Part shown: positions 9,434 through 17,627 of the stretch, in pieces | Position numbering within the stretch: position 1 is the first letter of the stretch | How the letters are laid out: every line of letters starts with the position of its first letter | Assembly: GCA_022566535.1 (NCBI GenBank) | Contig: JADFIR010000003.1 | Span: forward strand, 1 to 64,000 | From: Planctomycetota bacterium | GTDB lineage: Bacteria > Planctomycetota > Phycisphaerae > Phycisphaerales > SM1A02 | DNA: 64,000 bases | Direction of reading: 5' to 3' | Translations under genes and position numbers: made by a program | Notes under the pieces: generated by a model | The model's input: only the letters and a program-made list of their open reading frames with translations | Told to the model about the DNA's origin: nothing | Database searches by the model: none

Positions 9434-10146
9434 AGCACTCCCGCCTGCGGGTCAGGAACTTTGCCAGCGTGCTGAAGAGGCGCCGCAACGCGCCCCTTCC
9501 CACCCCACCCGAGCTGGATGACCCCATCGCCGTGCTCGTGATGTCATTGCTGATGTGGGAGACGACGACCGCCAAGGCCGCCGCGGCATACAAGCGCATC
9601 ATGGACCGCATTGTGGATTTCAATGACCTTCGCGTGTCGATGCCGCACGAGGTTGTTGGGTTGATCGGCTCGCGATACCCGTTGGCGCTACAGCGATGCG
9701 AGAGACTGCGGGCTGTGCTGCGCGATACGTACAATCGCGAGCACGCGATGAGCCTCAAGCGACTGCATACCGTGGGTAAACGAGAGATCAAGGCATACGT
9801 CAGATCTCTGGACGGCATCGTCCCCTACGCTGCGGATCGGGTCATGTTGTTGTGCTTCGATACGCACTGCATCCCTGTTGATGACCGGCTTCGCCGCGCG
9901 CTGGTGAAGGCGCAAGTGTGTGACGACTCGGTGCAGATCAGCGAGCTTGCATCGTGGCTGGCTCGACAGGTCAAGGCTGCCGATGCGGTGGCGACCCACT
10001 CGACTCTCCAGGTGTTGGCCGACCGCCTCCCAACTGCCGCAGCCATCCCTGCACCTGCGAGGTCATCGGCAAGAGGATCTACCGCCAAGGACGCCAAAGA
10101 CATCACCCCGTCGAGGAAGATGTCAGCCAAGTCACGAACCGGATGA
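9430..10146 (+). CDS. HhH-GPD (endonuclease III-like) protein without iron-sulfur cluster
   Basis: 238 residues; GTG start overlapping the rbfA stop, so translation is probably coupled. Residues 28-165 read as a helix-hairpin-helix-GPD fold: ELDDPIAVLVMSLLMWET (family P-F-x-x-L-V-x-x-I-L-S-Q-x-T), a HhH-like LDGIVPYAADRVML (about 127-140), then FDTHCIPVDDRLRRAL with a candidate catalytic Asp at 151 or 152. The Lys of bifunctional endonuclease III (G-V-G-x-K-T-A) is absent, and there is no four-Cys cluster. A monofunctional base glycosylase or a DNA-binding derivative is therefore more likely than an AP lyase. The basic Ala/Ser/Lys-rich tail (about 200-238) is probably disordered. Substrate unknown. 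Confidence 0.65.
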   Translation: MKHSRLRVRNFASVLKRRRNAPLPTPPELDDPIAVLVMSLLMWETTTAKAAAAYKRIMDRIVDFNDLRVSMPHEVVGLIGSRYPLALQRCERLRAVLRDTYNREHAMSLKRLHTVGKREIKAYVRSLDGIVPYAADRVMLLCFDTHCIPVDDRLRRALVKAQVCDDSVQISELASWLARQVKAADAVATHSTLQVLADRLPTAAAIPAPARSSARGSTAKDAKDITPSRKMSAKSRTG

Positions 10147-10236
10147 ACGTCGGAGGATGCCTCAGCTGGTGAGGTCCCACGGAGGCTGCCACCTTCGAGG
10201 ACATGGACGTGAGCGGGACGCCGGGAGACGCCAACC

Positions 10237-10983
10237 ATGGCCGGCCATAGCAAATGGGCCAACATCAAGCATCGCAAGGCGCGCCAGGACGCCGCCAAGG
10301 GAAAGACGTGGTCCAAGTGCAGCCGGGCCATTATTGTCGCTGCGCGCCAGGGCGGTGATCCCGATTTCAACCTCGCCCTGCGCTACGCCATCGACGAGGC
10401 CAAAGCCGCCAACATGCCCAAAGACACCATCGCCAAGGCGATCAAGCGCGGCACCGGCGTGTCATCCGGCGCTGCGTTCGAGGAAGTGCGCTATGAAGGC
10501 TACGGACCGGCTGGCGTCGCCATCATCGTCGATTGCCTCACCGACAACGTCAATCGCACCGCCCCGGAGATGCGCAGGCTGTTCGAGAAGCACGCAGGCA
10601 ACCTCGCCAAGCCCGGCGCCGTCGCATTTGGCTTCGAGCAAAAAGGGCTGCTGTTGATCGAGGCGGCCAAGGCGACCGAAGATCAACTCATGGAGGCTGT
10701 GCTCGAGGCCGGAGCCGATGATGTGGCCGAATCCGACGGTGCGTGGGAGGTGATCTGTCCGCCGGGGGACCTCCAGGCCGTCAAGGAGGCGCTAGGCGCT
10801 GCCGAGATTGAGCCGGACTCAGCCGAGATCACCATGCTGCCGGCGACAACCGTCGCCTGCGATCGCGCCGTCGCGGCCAAAGTGCTCCGCCTCATCGACG
10901 CTCTGGAAGACCACGACGATGTGCAGAAGGTCTTCCACAACGCCGACATCCCCGACGAGGTGATGCAAAGGCTTGAGGCTTGA
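10237..10983 (+). CDS. yebC: YebC/PmpR family protein
   Basis: 248 residues, full length. It begins with the strongly conserved MAGHSKWANIKHRKARQD (K-G-K follows), then NMPKDTIAKAIKRGTG and EGYGPAGVAIIVDCLTDN (family Y-E-G-Y-G-P-x-G-V-A), and ends in D-D-V-Q-K-V-F-H-N. Family members bind DNA as regulators in some species and relieve ribosome stalling at proline-rich stretches in others. The translation-gene neighbourhood here fits the second role (inference). The stop is followed by tandem cttga/gatgcct micro-repeats leading into acyP. Confidence 0.95.
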   Translation: MAGHSKWANIKHRKARQDAAKGKTWSKCSRAIIVAARQGGDPDFNLALRYAIDEAKAANMPKDTIAKAIKRGTGVSSGAAFEEVRYEGYGPAGVAIIVDCLTDNVNRTAPEMRRLFEKHAGNLAKPGAVAFGFEQKGLLLIEAAKATEDQLMEAVLEAGADDVAESDGAWEVICPPGDLQAVKEALGAAEIEPDSAEITMLPATTVACDRAVAAKVLRLIDALEDHDDVQKVFHNADIPDEVMQRLEA

Positions 10984-11005
10984 GACTTGAGGCGCGATCA
11001 TGGCC

Positions 11006-11035
11006 TGATGCCTAATGCCTAGTGCCTCATGCCTT
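11006..11035 (+). repeat. Degenerate tandem tgatgcct repeat in the yebC-acyP spacer
   Basis: Reads tgatgcct-aatgcct-agtgcct-catgcct. The last unit supplies the ATG of acylphosphatase (11029). A separate ggcttga-type tandem occupies the end of yebC just upstream (about 10971-10993). Confidence 0.65.
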
Positions 11036-11304
11036 CCCTCTGCTACGACATCACTTTCACCGGCCGAGTGCAGGGCGTGAACTTCCGCTGGACGACCTGC
11101 CGCATCGCCCAGCGCTGCAGTGTCGCCGGCTGGGTGCGCAACGAACCGGACGGCTCGGTGCGCTGCGTGGCCGAAGGTGAGCCGCAGGCACTCGACGCGT
11201 TCGTGAAAGCCGTCGAGGATGCGATGGCCGGGTACATCAATGAAACGAAGATCACCACCACCGCCGCTACGTGCGATCTGCACGGCTTCACCGTGCGCTA
11301 CTGA
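11029..11304 (+). CDS. acyP: Acylphosphatase
   Basis: 91 residues, the normal size. The catalytic Arg is R20 in GRVQGVNFRWTT (family G-R-V-Q-G-V-x-F-R) and the catalytic Asn is N38 in AGWVRNEPDGSV. The C-terminus HGFTVRY matches the family F-x-I-R-Y end. The enzyme hydrolyses carboxyl-phosphate bonds such as acetyl phosphate or carbamoyl phosphate in the cytosol. Position 18 is Asn where most members have Gly. The ATG lies inside a tandem micro-repeat and has no clear SD. It is probably co-transcribed with yebC (48-base spacer), and a strong hairpin lies about 125 bases downstream. Confidence 0.93.
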   Translation: MPSLCYDITFTGRVQGVNFRWTTCRIAQRCSVAGWVRNEPDGSVRCVAEGEPQALDAFVKAVEDAMAGYINETKITTTAATCDLHGFTVRY

Positions 11305-11429
11305 ACCCACTATCGCTTCGCGCACGCGAGTTGGCGCCGGGCAGTCTTGATGCGCTGAGTTTCACCGGGCGGGCTTGCCCAGCCGGGCTCGCCCCGCCTT
11401 GACCGCGGGGTTTCGGTATCTCGCACTGT

Positions 11430-11457
11430 AAAGCCGGCGATGGCATCGCCGGCTTTT
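11430..11457 (+). terminator. Intrinsic terminator-like hairpin after acyP
   Basis: aaagccggcgat, loop ggc, then the exact reverse complement ending in TTTT: a perfect 12-bp GC-rich stem with a short T run. It lies between acyP and the promoter-like site of the next gene, a sensible end for the nusA-acyP block. Confidence 0.7.
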
Positions 11458-11553
11458 CACAGACCGTTGCACAGCTTTCAGAGCCGCGGCGTGTCGCCGC
11501 GGACCGCCCCGGCACGGGGCGGCTCTGTTGTGAGGAAACGTTCCATTTTTTCC

Positions 11554-11583
11554 TTGCGGTCCGAGCGCCCGGCGTGGTATGCT
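11554..11583 (+). promoter_or_regulatory. Sigma-70-like promoter for the FG-GAP dockerin gene
   Basis: TTGCGG and TATGCT spaced by 18 bases, downstream of the terminator hairpin and about 110 bases before the preferred GTG start at 11700. Motif match only. Confidence 0.45.
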
Positions 11584-11699
11584 GGCCGCCATCGTTGGGA
11601 GGTAATCGCAGGGGGCTCGTGACCTCCGGGGGCGGCTATGGATGGCGTGGCGGGCACCGTGAACAGCCTCTTGGGACCGCAAGACAAGGAGGTATAACA

Positions 11700-13208
11700 G
11701 TGTGTGATGAGAACAAACATTCCATCTGCTGCCATGTCCTGGTCGGTGCCGTTGTTGCTGCATTCGGCATCGTGAACAGCAGCGCCTTAGGCCAATGCGA
11801 GGCCAACGAATGGGCTGTACTTACTGACAGCAAGCGCCCGGACGCCGGCGCGTTCGGCGTCTCCATCGCCATAGATGGTGGCACTGCGGTGATCGGAGAT
11901 GTCTCGGACATTGACAACGGGGTGAACGCTGGCGCGGCCTACGTGTTCCAATTTGACGGCTCGAACTGGGTGCAGCAGCAAAAGTTGCTCGCGGCCGACG
12001 GCGCAGCGGGTGACGTTTTTGGGGGCACGGTGACCATCTCAGGCGACACGATCGTGATTGGCGCACGCAATGACGACGACAATGGCAACTACTCCGGCTC
12101 CGCCTACGTCTTCCGCTTCGATCCCGACACGTCCAGCTGGATTCAGGACCAGAAGCTGCTCCCTGATGACGGGCACTTCAGTGACTACTTCGGCATTTCG
12201 GTGGCTGTCTCGGGCGACATCGCCCTGATCGGAGCGCACTTCAGTTCGATCATTCCCGGCAGCACAGCCGGCGCGGCCTACGTATTCCGGCATGACGGCT
12301 CGAACTGGGTCCAAGAGCAAAAGCTGTTGCCCGACGATCAAGATGTGGCCTCGAGGTTCGGCATCTCCGTCGCCCTCGACGGCGACATCGCCGTGATCGG
12401 CGCATACCTTGACGACGACCTCGGGAGCTTCTCCGGCTCGGCCTACGTGTTCCGCTTTGACGGTTTGAGTTGGGTCTTCGAGCACAAGCTTCTGGCCGCC
12501 GACGGTGGGTCGGGCGACTCATTTGGATTTCCTGTGGCCATCTCCGGCGAGACGGTGGTGGTCGGCGCCCGAAGGCACGACGAGTTCGGTCCGCAATCCG
12601 GTGCAGCGTACGTGTATCGCTTCGACGGCTCGACCTGGCACCAGGAGCAGGAACTCCTCCCTGGCGACGGCGCTCCCTTCGACAATTTCGGCTGGGCGGT
12701 CGCGGTGGCCGGCGACACCGCTGTGATCGGAGCATGGTTTGACGACAACGAGAACGGCATCGATGCCGGATCAGTGTACGCGTATCGCTTCGATGGCAAC
12801 GCTTGGACCGAGCAGGCTAAGCTGACCGCCGCCGACACGCTCGATAGTTACCAACTCGGCTGGTCAGCTGCCCTCAGCGGCGACGTCGCCATGTTCGGGG
12901 AGGGGCACCATACCTACGGCTCGGTCAGCGTCTTTCGCGGCTTGTCCGATTGCAACGACACCGGCACCCTGGACATCTGTGACATCGCCGAGGGAACCAG
13001 CAAAGACGCCAACGCCAACGGCATCCCCGATGAGTGCGAATGCCCCGCCGACCTCGACGACAACGGCAGCGTCGGCATCCTTGATCTGCTGACGCTGCTG
13101 GCCGCGTGGGGTAGCGACCCGGCGGGCCCGCCTGACTTCGACGGTGACGGCAACGTTGGCATCCTTGACCTGCTCACACTGCTCGCCAACTGGGGCCCGT
13201 GCGCGTAG
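11700..13208 (+). CDS. Secreted FG-GAP-repeat protein with C-terminal dockerin-like pair
   Basis: The chosen start is the GTG at 11700 because AAGGAGGT lies 6 bases upstream; an ATG at 11574 would add 42 residues unlike a signal peptide. About 502 residues. A signal segment (HVLVGAVVAAFGIVNSSALG) precedes six or seven beta-propeller repeats of about 50 residues with the pattern F-G-x-x-V-A-x-S-G-D-x-x-V-I-G-A-x-x-D-D. A short CNDTGTLDICDIAEGTSKDA linker leads to two EF-hand dockerin-like units, DDNGSVGILDLLTLLAAWG and DGDGNVGILDLLTLLANWG, ending in G-P-C-A. The propeller suggests extracellular ligand or polysaccharide binding; the dockerin-like tail suggests calcium-dependent attachment or export sorting (inference). 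First of three such genes in a row. Confidence 0.85.
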   Translation: MCDENKHSICCHVLVGAVVAAFGIVNSSALGQCEANEWAVLTDSKRPDAGAFGVSIAIDGGTAVIGDVSDIDNGVNAGAAYVFQFDGSNWVQQQKLLAADGAAGDVFGGTVTISGDTIVIGARNDDDNGNYSGSAYVFRFDPDTSSWIQDQKLLPDDGHFSDYFGISVAVSGDIALIGAHFSSIIPGSTAGAAYVFRHDGSNWVQEQKLLPDDQDVASRFGISVALDGDIAVIGAYLDDDLGSFSGSAYVFRFDGLSWVFEHKLLAADGGSGDSFGFPVAISGETVVVGARRHDEFGPQSGAAYVYRFDGSTWHQEQELLPGDGAPFDNFGWAVAVAGDTAVIGAWFDDNENGIDAGSVYAYRFDGNAWTEQAKLTAADTLDSYQLGWSAALSGDVAMFGEGHHTYGSVSVFRGLSDCNDTGTLDICDIAEGTSKDANANGIPDECECPADLDDNGSVGILDLLTLLAAWGSDPAGPPDFDGDGNVGILDLLTLLANWGPCA

Positions 13209-13792
13209 ACGTTTAGCTCCGCCGGCCACGCCGGGGCGATCGTCAACGGGCGCTGGTCGGCGCGTCGGTCCCTCCAGCTTCGCGTTCCCGAGAGCGGGGA
13301 TCTTCCAAACACAATCGGTCGTCACTCGCGGCGTGACGCGCCACTTGCGCGCACGGCGGGTGGAGGTCGCGCCGGCGGTGCCCGGTGGGCGACGGGGCCA
13401 TGGGCGTGCCCTCTCGGCAAAGGGTGGGGCAAGCTCTCGGCGGGTGGCATGTACCCATAACGTGCTGTGAGATAATAGATTACAATAAGAACCGGCCGTG
13501 GATCGCCTCCCCGCCCGCTGGTCGCCGCCCCTGGGCAGGACCGGCACTGCCCCTCACCGCTTGGCCTATAAACCTCCGCAGAATACTGGCCTACCCGGCC
13601 GTTGCGCGGTACAGTGGAGTGTGGTGTGTCCGTGGAATGGGCGCGCCATCGGGGTGTTGAATCCCTTCTGCGGGGCTCACACGCTCCTGTTTCGCTTCTG
13701 TTCTGACGGGTCGGCCCCAGCCCAGAGGACCCTCCGCCGCTGACGGCCTCTGTCTGAGTACCAAGCCAATTCAAAGACTAAGGAGGTAGGCA
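13209..13792. other. 584-base spacer between secreted-protein genes
   Basis: No supported gene. It holds a 33-base segment repeated at 20484-20516 (listed separately) and an AT-rich island at about 13470-13490 (gataatagattacaataag) that stands out from the GC-rich background and could contain a -10 element (TACAAT at 13481), though no good -35 box is spaced for it. Confidence 0.5.
13345..13377 (+). repeat. 33-base dispersed repeat, copy 1
   Basis: Starts ttgcgcgcacggcg and matches 20484-20516 at 29 of 33 positions by eye. Both copies lie shortly after the stop of a dockerin-type gene. In one frame both encode the same R-x-R-R-V-E-V-A-P-A, so they may be remnants of a shared coding sequence. 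Confidence 0.6.
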
Positions 13793-15601
13793 ATGTACCG
13801 AGCGAGTTTGAGTATCGCAATGATGTTGGCAATGGGCGGTACGCCGGCTCTCGCCGGCCAGTTGCCTGGCACATTGAACTACACGAACGTGACTTCCGGC
13901 CGTATCAACCAAACGGTGGGGGAACAGACCAGCAACGAGAAGGAAGTTGATTTTGGCGACTTTGACAACGACGGCGATCTGGACGTCGTGATCGCCAGCG
14001 CCCACAGCGACTTCGGCCATCGCCGCAACAAGCTGTACCGCAATGACGCCGGCGTGTTCAACGAAGTCAGCGGCGCACCGATCATTCCCGGCTTCAGCGG
14101 GACCACCGTCTCTCGCAACGCGTTCTTCCGTGATTTCAACAACGATGGCTGGCTGGACATCTGGATCATCAACGACGGCAACTCCCAGAGCGACCAGCTG
14201 TATATCGCCCAGACTGCCGGCGGCCAGTTTTCCCATTACGTCGATGAGACTGCGGCCCGCGTCCCTGTCTCGAACACTGGGGCCGCCTGCGGCGGTGTGT
14301 CGATCGACGCCAACATGGACGGCGACTTCGACGTTTACATGGGCAACTACCCCAACAATTCGCAGGACCAACTGCGTGACAACACCGGGACGGGCTTCTT
14401 CACGAATGTCACCAGCGCCATGGTCCCGACCGACTTCAACTACGTCGTGGACGTTTCTTCCGCCGACATGAACGGCGACGGAAAGCTCGACCTGCTGATC
14501 GGTAACTGGGCCGGGTTCGGCGGTAACTGGATTTACTACAACGACAACAACGGTGGCGGCAGCGGCGTCGGCGACTTCAAGTATGCCAATAGCACGCAAT
14601 CCCTCGGCAACGCGAGTGCCAACGAGAATGCCATGGAGCCGGGCGATTTCGACGGCGACGGCGACCAGGACATCTACTGGACCAATCGCCTCTCCAGCAC
14701 CGGCGACCGCATCCTCCGCAATAACGGCAACGACGGCGCCAACAAGGCCACCTTCTCCACCCTCAACATCCTGCCGTCATCCGTGACCGTCCGCCTGTCG
14801 CGCAAGGCGACGGTCGCCGACCTCAACAACGACGGGCGAGTCGACATCTTCGTCATGAAGGAAAGCAGCACGACTAGTCGGCCGACGATCCTGCGCAACA
14901 CCTCCGTCAACCACGTCATATCGTTCGTCGATTGGACGCCGAACCCCGCATTTCCCCAGGGCTCTGTGCACCTGGGCTGGCACGCGGCCCTCTTCGACAC
15001 CAACGGTGACGGTGATATGGACATCTTCCTCGGCGGCTGGGCCAACGATCATCTGTTCGAGCAGGTGCCGGCCAACGAGTACGCGGAGGGCGATCTGGTC
15101 GGCGGTGTGATCCCCAACGTGTACAACCAGGACCCGGCCGCGGTCCTCGGCTCCGCGATTCTGGACGAAGCGGACACCTACACCATCAACGGCCTGGGGA
15201 CCAACGCGTTCATCTCCGTGGTGCTCAACGGTCCCGATGATTACCGGCTAGAGATCCTCGACGCCAATAACGTGGTCTTGATGACCGTCGATCGCGGGGG
15301 CCTTGGCGTGGAGGAGGCGGTGCAGTACGACCCGCCCGGATCACCGACCACGCTGAAGCTCCGCGTCACGGTGCTCGACGGCGGCAGGGTTTCAATCTAC
15401 GACCTGAATGGCGACGGGACCGTGGGAATCCTCGACCTCCTGGCACTGCTCGCAGCCTGGGGACCCAACCGCGGCCATCCCGCCGACTTCGACGGTGACG
15501 GCACGGTGGGGATCCTGGATCTGCTGGCGTTGCTGGCCAACTGGGGTGAGGCTGGGGGCGCCAACGACTATATCCTGGAGGTCTTGTCGCGCAACACATG
15601 A
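13793..15601 (+). CDS. Secreted VCBS/FG-GAP beta-propeller protein with dockerin-like pair
   Basis: 602 residues with AGGAGGT 5 bases before the ATG. The signal peptide ends near residue 22 (T-P-A-L-A-G). Seven-bladed propeller repeats follow, each with a calcium-binding D-x-D-x-D-G-D-x-D motif: DFDNDGDLDVVIA, DFNNDGWLDIWII, DANMDGDFDVYMG, DMNGDGKLDLLIG, DFDGDGDQDIYWT, DLNNDGRVDIFVM and DTNGDGDMDIFLG. A beta-rich domain (about 440-530) precedes the two dockerin-like units, NGDGTVGILDLLALLAAWG and DGDGTVGILDLLALLANWG. Unusually, about 17 residues follow the last unit. Expected location is the cell surface or outside. It belongs to the same run as the flanking dockerin genes but is separated from the first by a 584-base gap, so it probably has its own promoter. 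Confidence 0.88.
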   Translation: MYRASLSIAMMLAMGGTPALAGQLPGTLNYTNVTSGRINQTVGEQTSNEKEVDFGDFDNDGDLDVVIASAHSDFGHRRNKLYRNDAGVFNEVSGAPIIPGFSGTTVSRNAFFRDFNNDGWLDIWIINDGNSQSDQLYIAQTAGGQFSHYVDETAARVPVSNTGAACGGVSIDANMDGDFDVYMGNYPNNSQDQLRDNTGTGFFTNVTSAMVPTDFNYVVDVSSADMNGDGKLDLLIGNWAGFGGNWIYYNDNNGGGSGVGDFKYANSTQSLGNASANENAMEPGDFDGDGDQDIYWTNRLSSTGDRILRNNGNDGANKATFSTLNILPSSVTVRLSRKATVADLNNDGRVDIFVMKESSTTSRPTILRNTSVNHVISFVDWTPNPAFPQGSVHLGWHAALFDTNGDGDMDIFLGGWANDHLFEQVPANEYAEGDLVGGVIPNVYNQDPAAVLGSAILDEADTYTINGLGTNAFISVVLNGPDDYRLEILDANNVVLMTVDRGGLGVEEAVQYDPPGSPTTLKLRVTVLDGGRVSIYDLNGDGTVGILDLLALLAAWGPNRGHPADFDGDGTVGILDLLALLANWGEAGGANDYILEVLSRNT

Positions 15602-15647
15602 TCTGCTGGTAGCGCCGGCCGCGGGCCTGCCGCGGGGATGAACAGCG

Positions 15648-16643
15648 ATGAGCCTCCGACCCGCAAGAGTCCTCGCCGTTCTCGTCGCGATCGTGACCGG
15701 TCACGAGGAAGCAACCCTGGCGCAGCACGGTGGGGCGCTTGAGTTCGACGGCGCCGACGACCGCGTGACCGTGCCCTACGACGACTCGTTCCCGACCGAG
15801 GTCTTCTCGATCTGCGCGTGGATCAAAGCCCCTCCGCCGGGGCACCGGTCTGCGATTATCGCCCGCGGAGAGGACGACAACTCGTGGGATCTCGCATGGC
15901 AGCTCTACCTGGAGCCCGACGGTTCGTTGCGCCTCATGGTCGAGGACTCGACGATGCAGAACCACTGCTACCCGTACGTCTGCTTCAGCCAGGACCTGCA
16001 GAGTAACTGCAGCCTGTCCGGCAATCTCCTCGTTGGCGACGAGACGTGGCGCCACGTCGCCGCTACCCGCACTGCATCGGGCGACCTGGTGATGTATGTC
16101 GACGGACAGCCCGTCGCCGACTGCGTGCAGACCGGTGTTCCTTCGTCCGACAACTTCCAGGACCTCACGATCGGGTGCACGCACGGGTACGTCGGTCCGC
16201 CGCCGGGTGGCGAAGAGCCGCCCATTTGGTTCCTTCCCGGGCGCATCGACGAGCCGGCGATGTGGAGCATCGCGATGACGCCATCACAGATCGTGGACGT
16301 GTACTTTGCCGGTATCGATCCGCGGTCATCCGGATTGGTCGGCTTCTGGACGTTCGACGAGGCATCGGGACAGGTCGTCGGCGATGCGTCGCCCCAGAGC
16401 AATGACGGCTATCTCGGGGCCGAGCCCGAAATCGACGATGCCGACCCGATCTGGATTGTCGATGAGGTCATGTGCCCCGCGGATCTCGACGGCTCGGGCG
16501 ACGTCGGTGTCGCCGACCTGCTGGCCCTGCTTGCAGCGTGGGGACCGTGCTCGGGCGAGTGCCCCGCGGACTTCGACGCCGACAACACCGTCGGCATTCT
16601 CGACCTGCTTGCGCTGCTGGCCGACTGGGGCCCGTGCCCGTGA
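15648..16643 (+). CDS. Secreted LamG/concanavalin-like protein with dockerin-like pair
   Basis: 331 residues, 46 bases after the previous gene and so probably co-transcribed with it. A short signal segment (RVLAVLVAIVTGHEEATLAQ) leads to a LamG-type jelly roll at about 25-245: ALEFDGADDRVTVPYDDSF, FSICAWIKAP, WRHVAATRTASGDLVMYVDG, PGRIDEPAMWSIAMTPSQI and GLVGFWTFDEASGQVVGD. These match the order of strands in LamG_3 domains, which bind glycans or proteins. Two dockerin-like units end the protein, DGSGDVGVADLLALLAAWG and DADNTVGILDLLALLADWG. Ligand unknown. The three consecutive genes share one C-terminal tag on three different binding domains, which argues that the tag does sorting or anchoring. 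Confidence 0.87.
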   Translation: MSLRPARVLAVLVAIVTGHEEATLAQHGGALEFDGADDRVTVPYDDSFPTEVFSICAWIKAPPPGHRSAIIARGEDDNSWDLAWQLYLEPDGSLRLMVEDSTMQNHCYPYVCFSQDLQSNCSLSGNLLVGDETWRHVAATRTASGDLVMYVDGQPVADCVQTGVPSSDNFQDLTIGCTHGYVGPPPGGEEPPIWFLPGRIDEPAMWSIAMTPSQIVDVYFAGIDPRSSGLVGFWTFDEASGQVVGDASPQSNDGYLGAEPEIDDADPIWIVDEVMCPADLDGSGDVGVADLLALLAAWGPCSGECPADFDADNTVGILDLLALLADWGPCP

Positions 16644-16765
16644 GCGCTGGGGTCTAGGCGGTCTGAGCACCTGCAATGTGCCCCAGCCGCGTGCATCCTC
16701 GACAGTCCTCTGTCCGATGATACAATCCTATTTGGCCTAGAAACAGGAGTGTATCAGCCGCCGGG

Positions 16766-16882
16766 CTAGGGCCTTTCTGACGAATCCGTAATTGGCGTCA
16801 AGCCCCGTGTTGGCGGTGGACCGAAGAAGGGGCTAGACCTGTGCCGCGACCCGCTCCATCCGATTCGTCAGACAGGGCCTAG
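16766..16882. mobile_element. MITE-like element with IS5-type terminal inverted repeats
   Basis: A 109-base body bounded by CTAG on both sides (16766-16769 and 16879-16882). The ends are ggcctttctgacgaatcc on the left and, read inward from the right, gccctgtctgacgaatcg: 15 of 18 match. An inner imperfect inverted repeat (gtcaagcccc / ggggctagac) folds the middle. It has no coding capacity. The C-T-A-R-type duplication and tctgac-bearing ends resemble IS5-family termini (established pattern; family assignment inferred). Because CTAG is itself palindromic, it could also simply be part of the inverted repeat. Confidence 0.6.
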
Positions 16883-16891
16883 GTGAAAATC

Positions 16892-17620
16892 ATGAAATCG
16901 CGCTTATTCTCGGGCTACGATCCAAACGCAAAGGACGCAGAGGACTTTTCAAGGGATCTGCGAGCGACTCTGGAACTTTCGGAGGAGCACTTGTCGCAGT
17001 GTCTCCGCACCTTTCCAGAAATGCGCAGGGCTGGCCTCAAGCGCGTTCGGGACGCATTCTTTAAGGACCTCGAGCAGCGCACAGAGCTAAGCCGGCTGTG
17101 CTTGAAGCAGGCTCTTTCCGTGATGGGGTTTTTTGTCGATCACCTGCTCGGTGACGACAAACGCGAAATACGACGCGATACCGCCCAGGAGTGGGCCGAT
17201 GATCTTGAACACCTCAAAGTGATCGAGTCCAATCACCGTACCGCATTTCTAGGTTTGGCTGCAGATTTGGTTGCGACCGCGAGTAGTTTAGAGCGAGAGC
17301 GACTGCGACGAGAGGCCGAAGCGGGTGTGCTTCCTGTTTTCAGGAGTTGCGGTGTCACCATTGAAAGGAGGGCTGTCCAAGAAGATATCTATCATTGGGG
17401 GGAACCTATCGATGACTACCAGCCTGAAATGGTGGACTCGGTTAACATAATCTCCGTCCACATCGGATTTGACGGTGGTGATCCATCGGATGTGTATTTT
17501 CAAATGGCAGAACAGCACGTCGACTATTTGATCGATCAGCTTGTTGCAGCCAAGAAGGATCTAGTCGCCTTCAATCGTTTTCTAGAGCAATCACGCGGGA
17601 GTCGCCGCGGCCAAGGTTAA
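16892..17620 (+). CDS. Unknown protein A of a three-gene island (helical N-half)
   Basis: The chosen ATG at 16892 has AGGTG 6 bases upstream; a GTG at 16883 directly abuts the MITE-like element. About 242 residues, soluble, no signal or membrane segment. Residues 10-150 look almost entirely helical and charged (DAEDFSRDLRATLELSEEHL, LERERLRREAEAG). The C-terminal third contains a beta-type segment (SVNIISVHIGFDGGDPSDVY) followed by another helix. I do not recognise a family. Base composition is visibly lower in GC than the flanking dockerin genes. It lies 7 bases before gene B, so the two are surely one operon. Confidence 0.75.
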   Translation: MKSRLFSGYDPNAKDAEDFSRDLRATLELSEEHLSQCLRTFPEMRRAGLKRVRDAFFKDLEQRTELSRLCLKQALSVMGFFVDHLLGDDKREIRRDTAQEWADDLEHLKVIESNHRTAFLGLAADLVATASSLERERLRREAEAGVLPVFRSCGVTIERRAVQEDIYHWGEPIDDYQPEMVDSVNIISVHIGFDGGDPSDVYFQMAEQHVDYLIDQLVAAKKDLVAFNRFLEQSRGSRRGQG

Positions 17621-17627
17621 GTTATCT

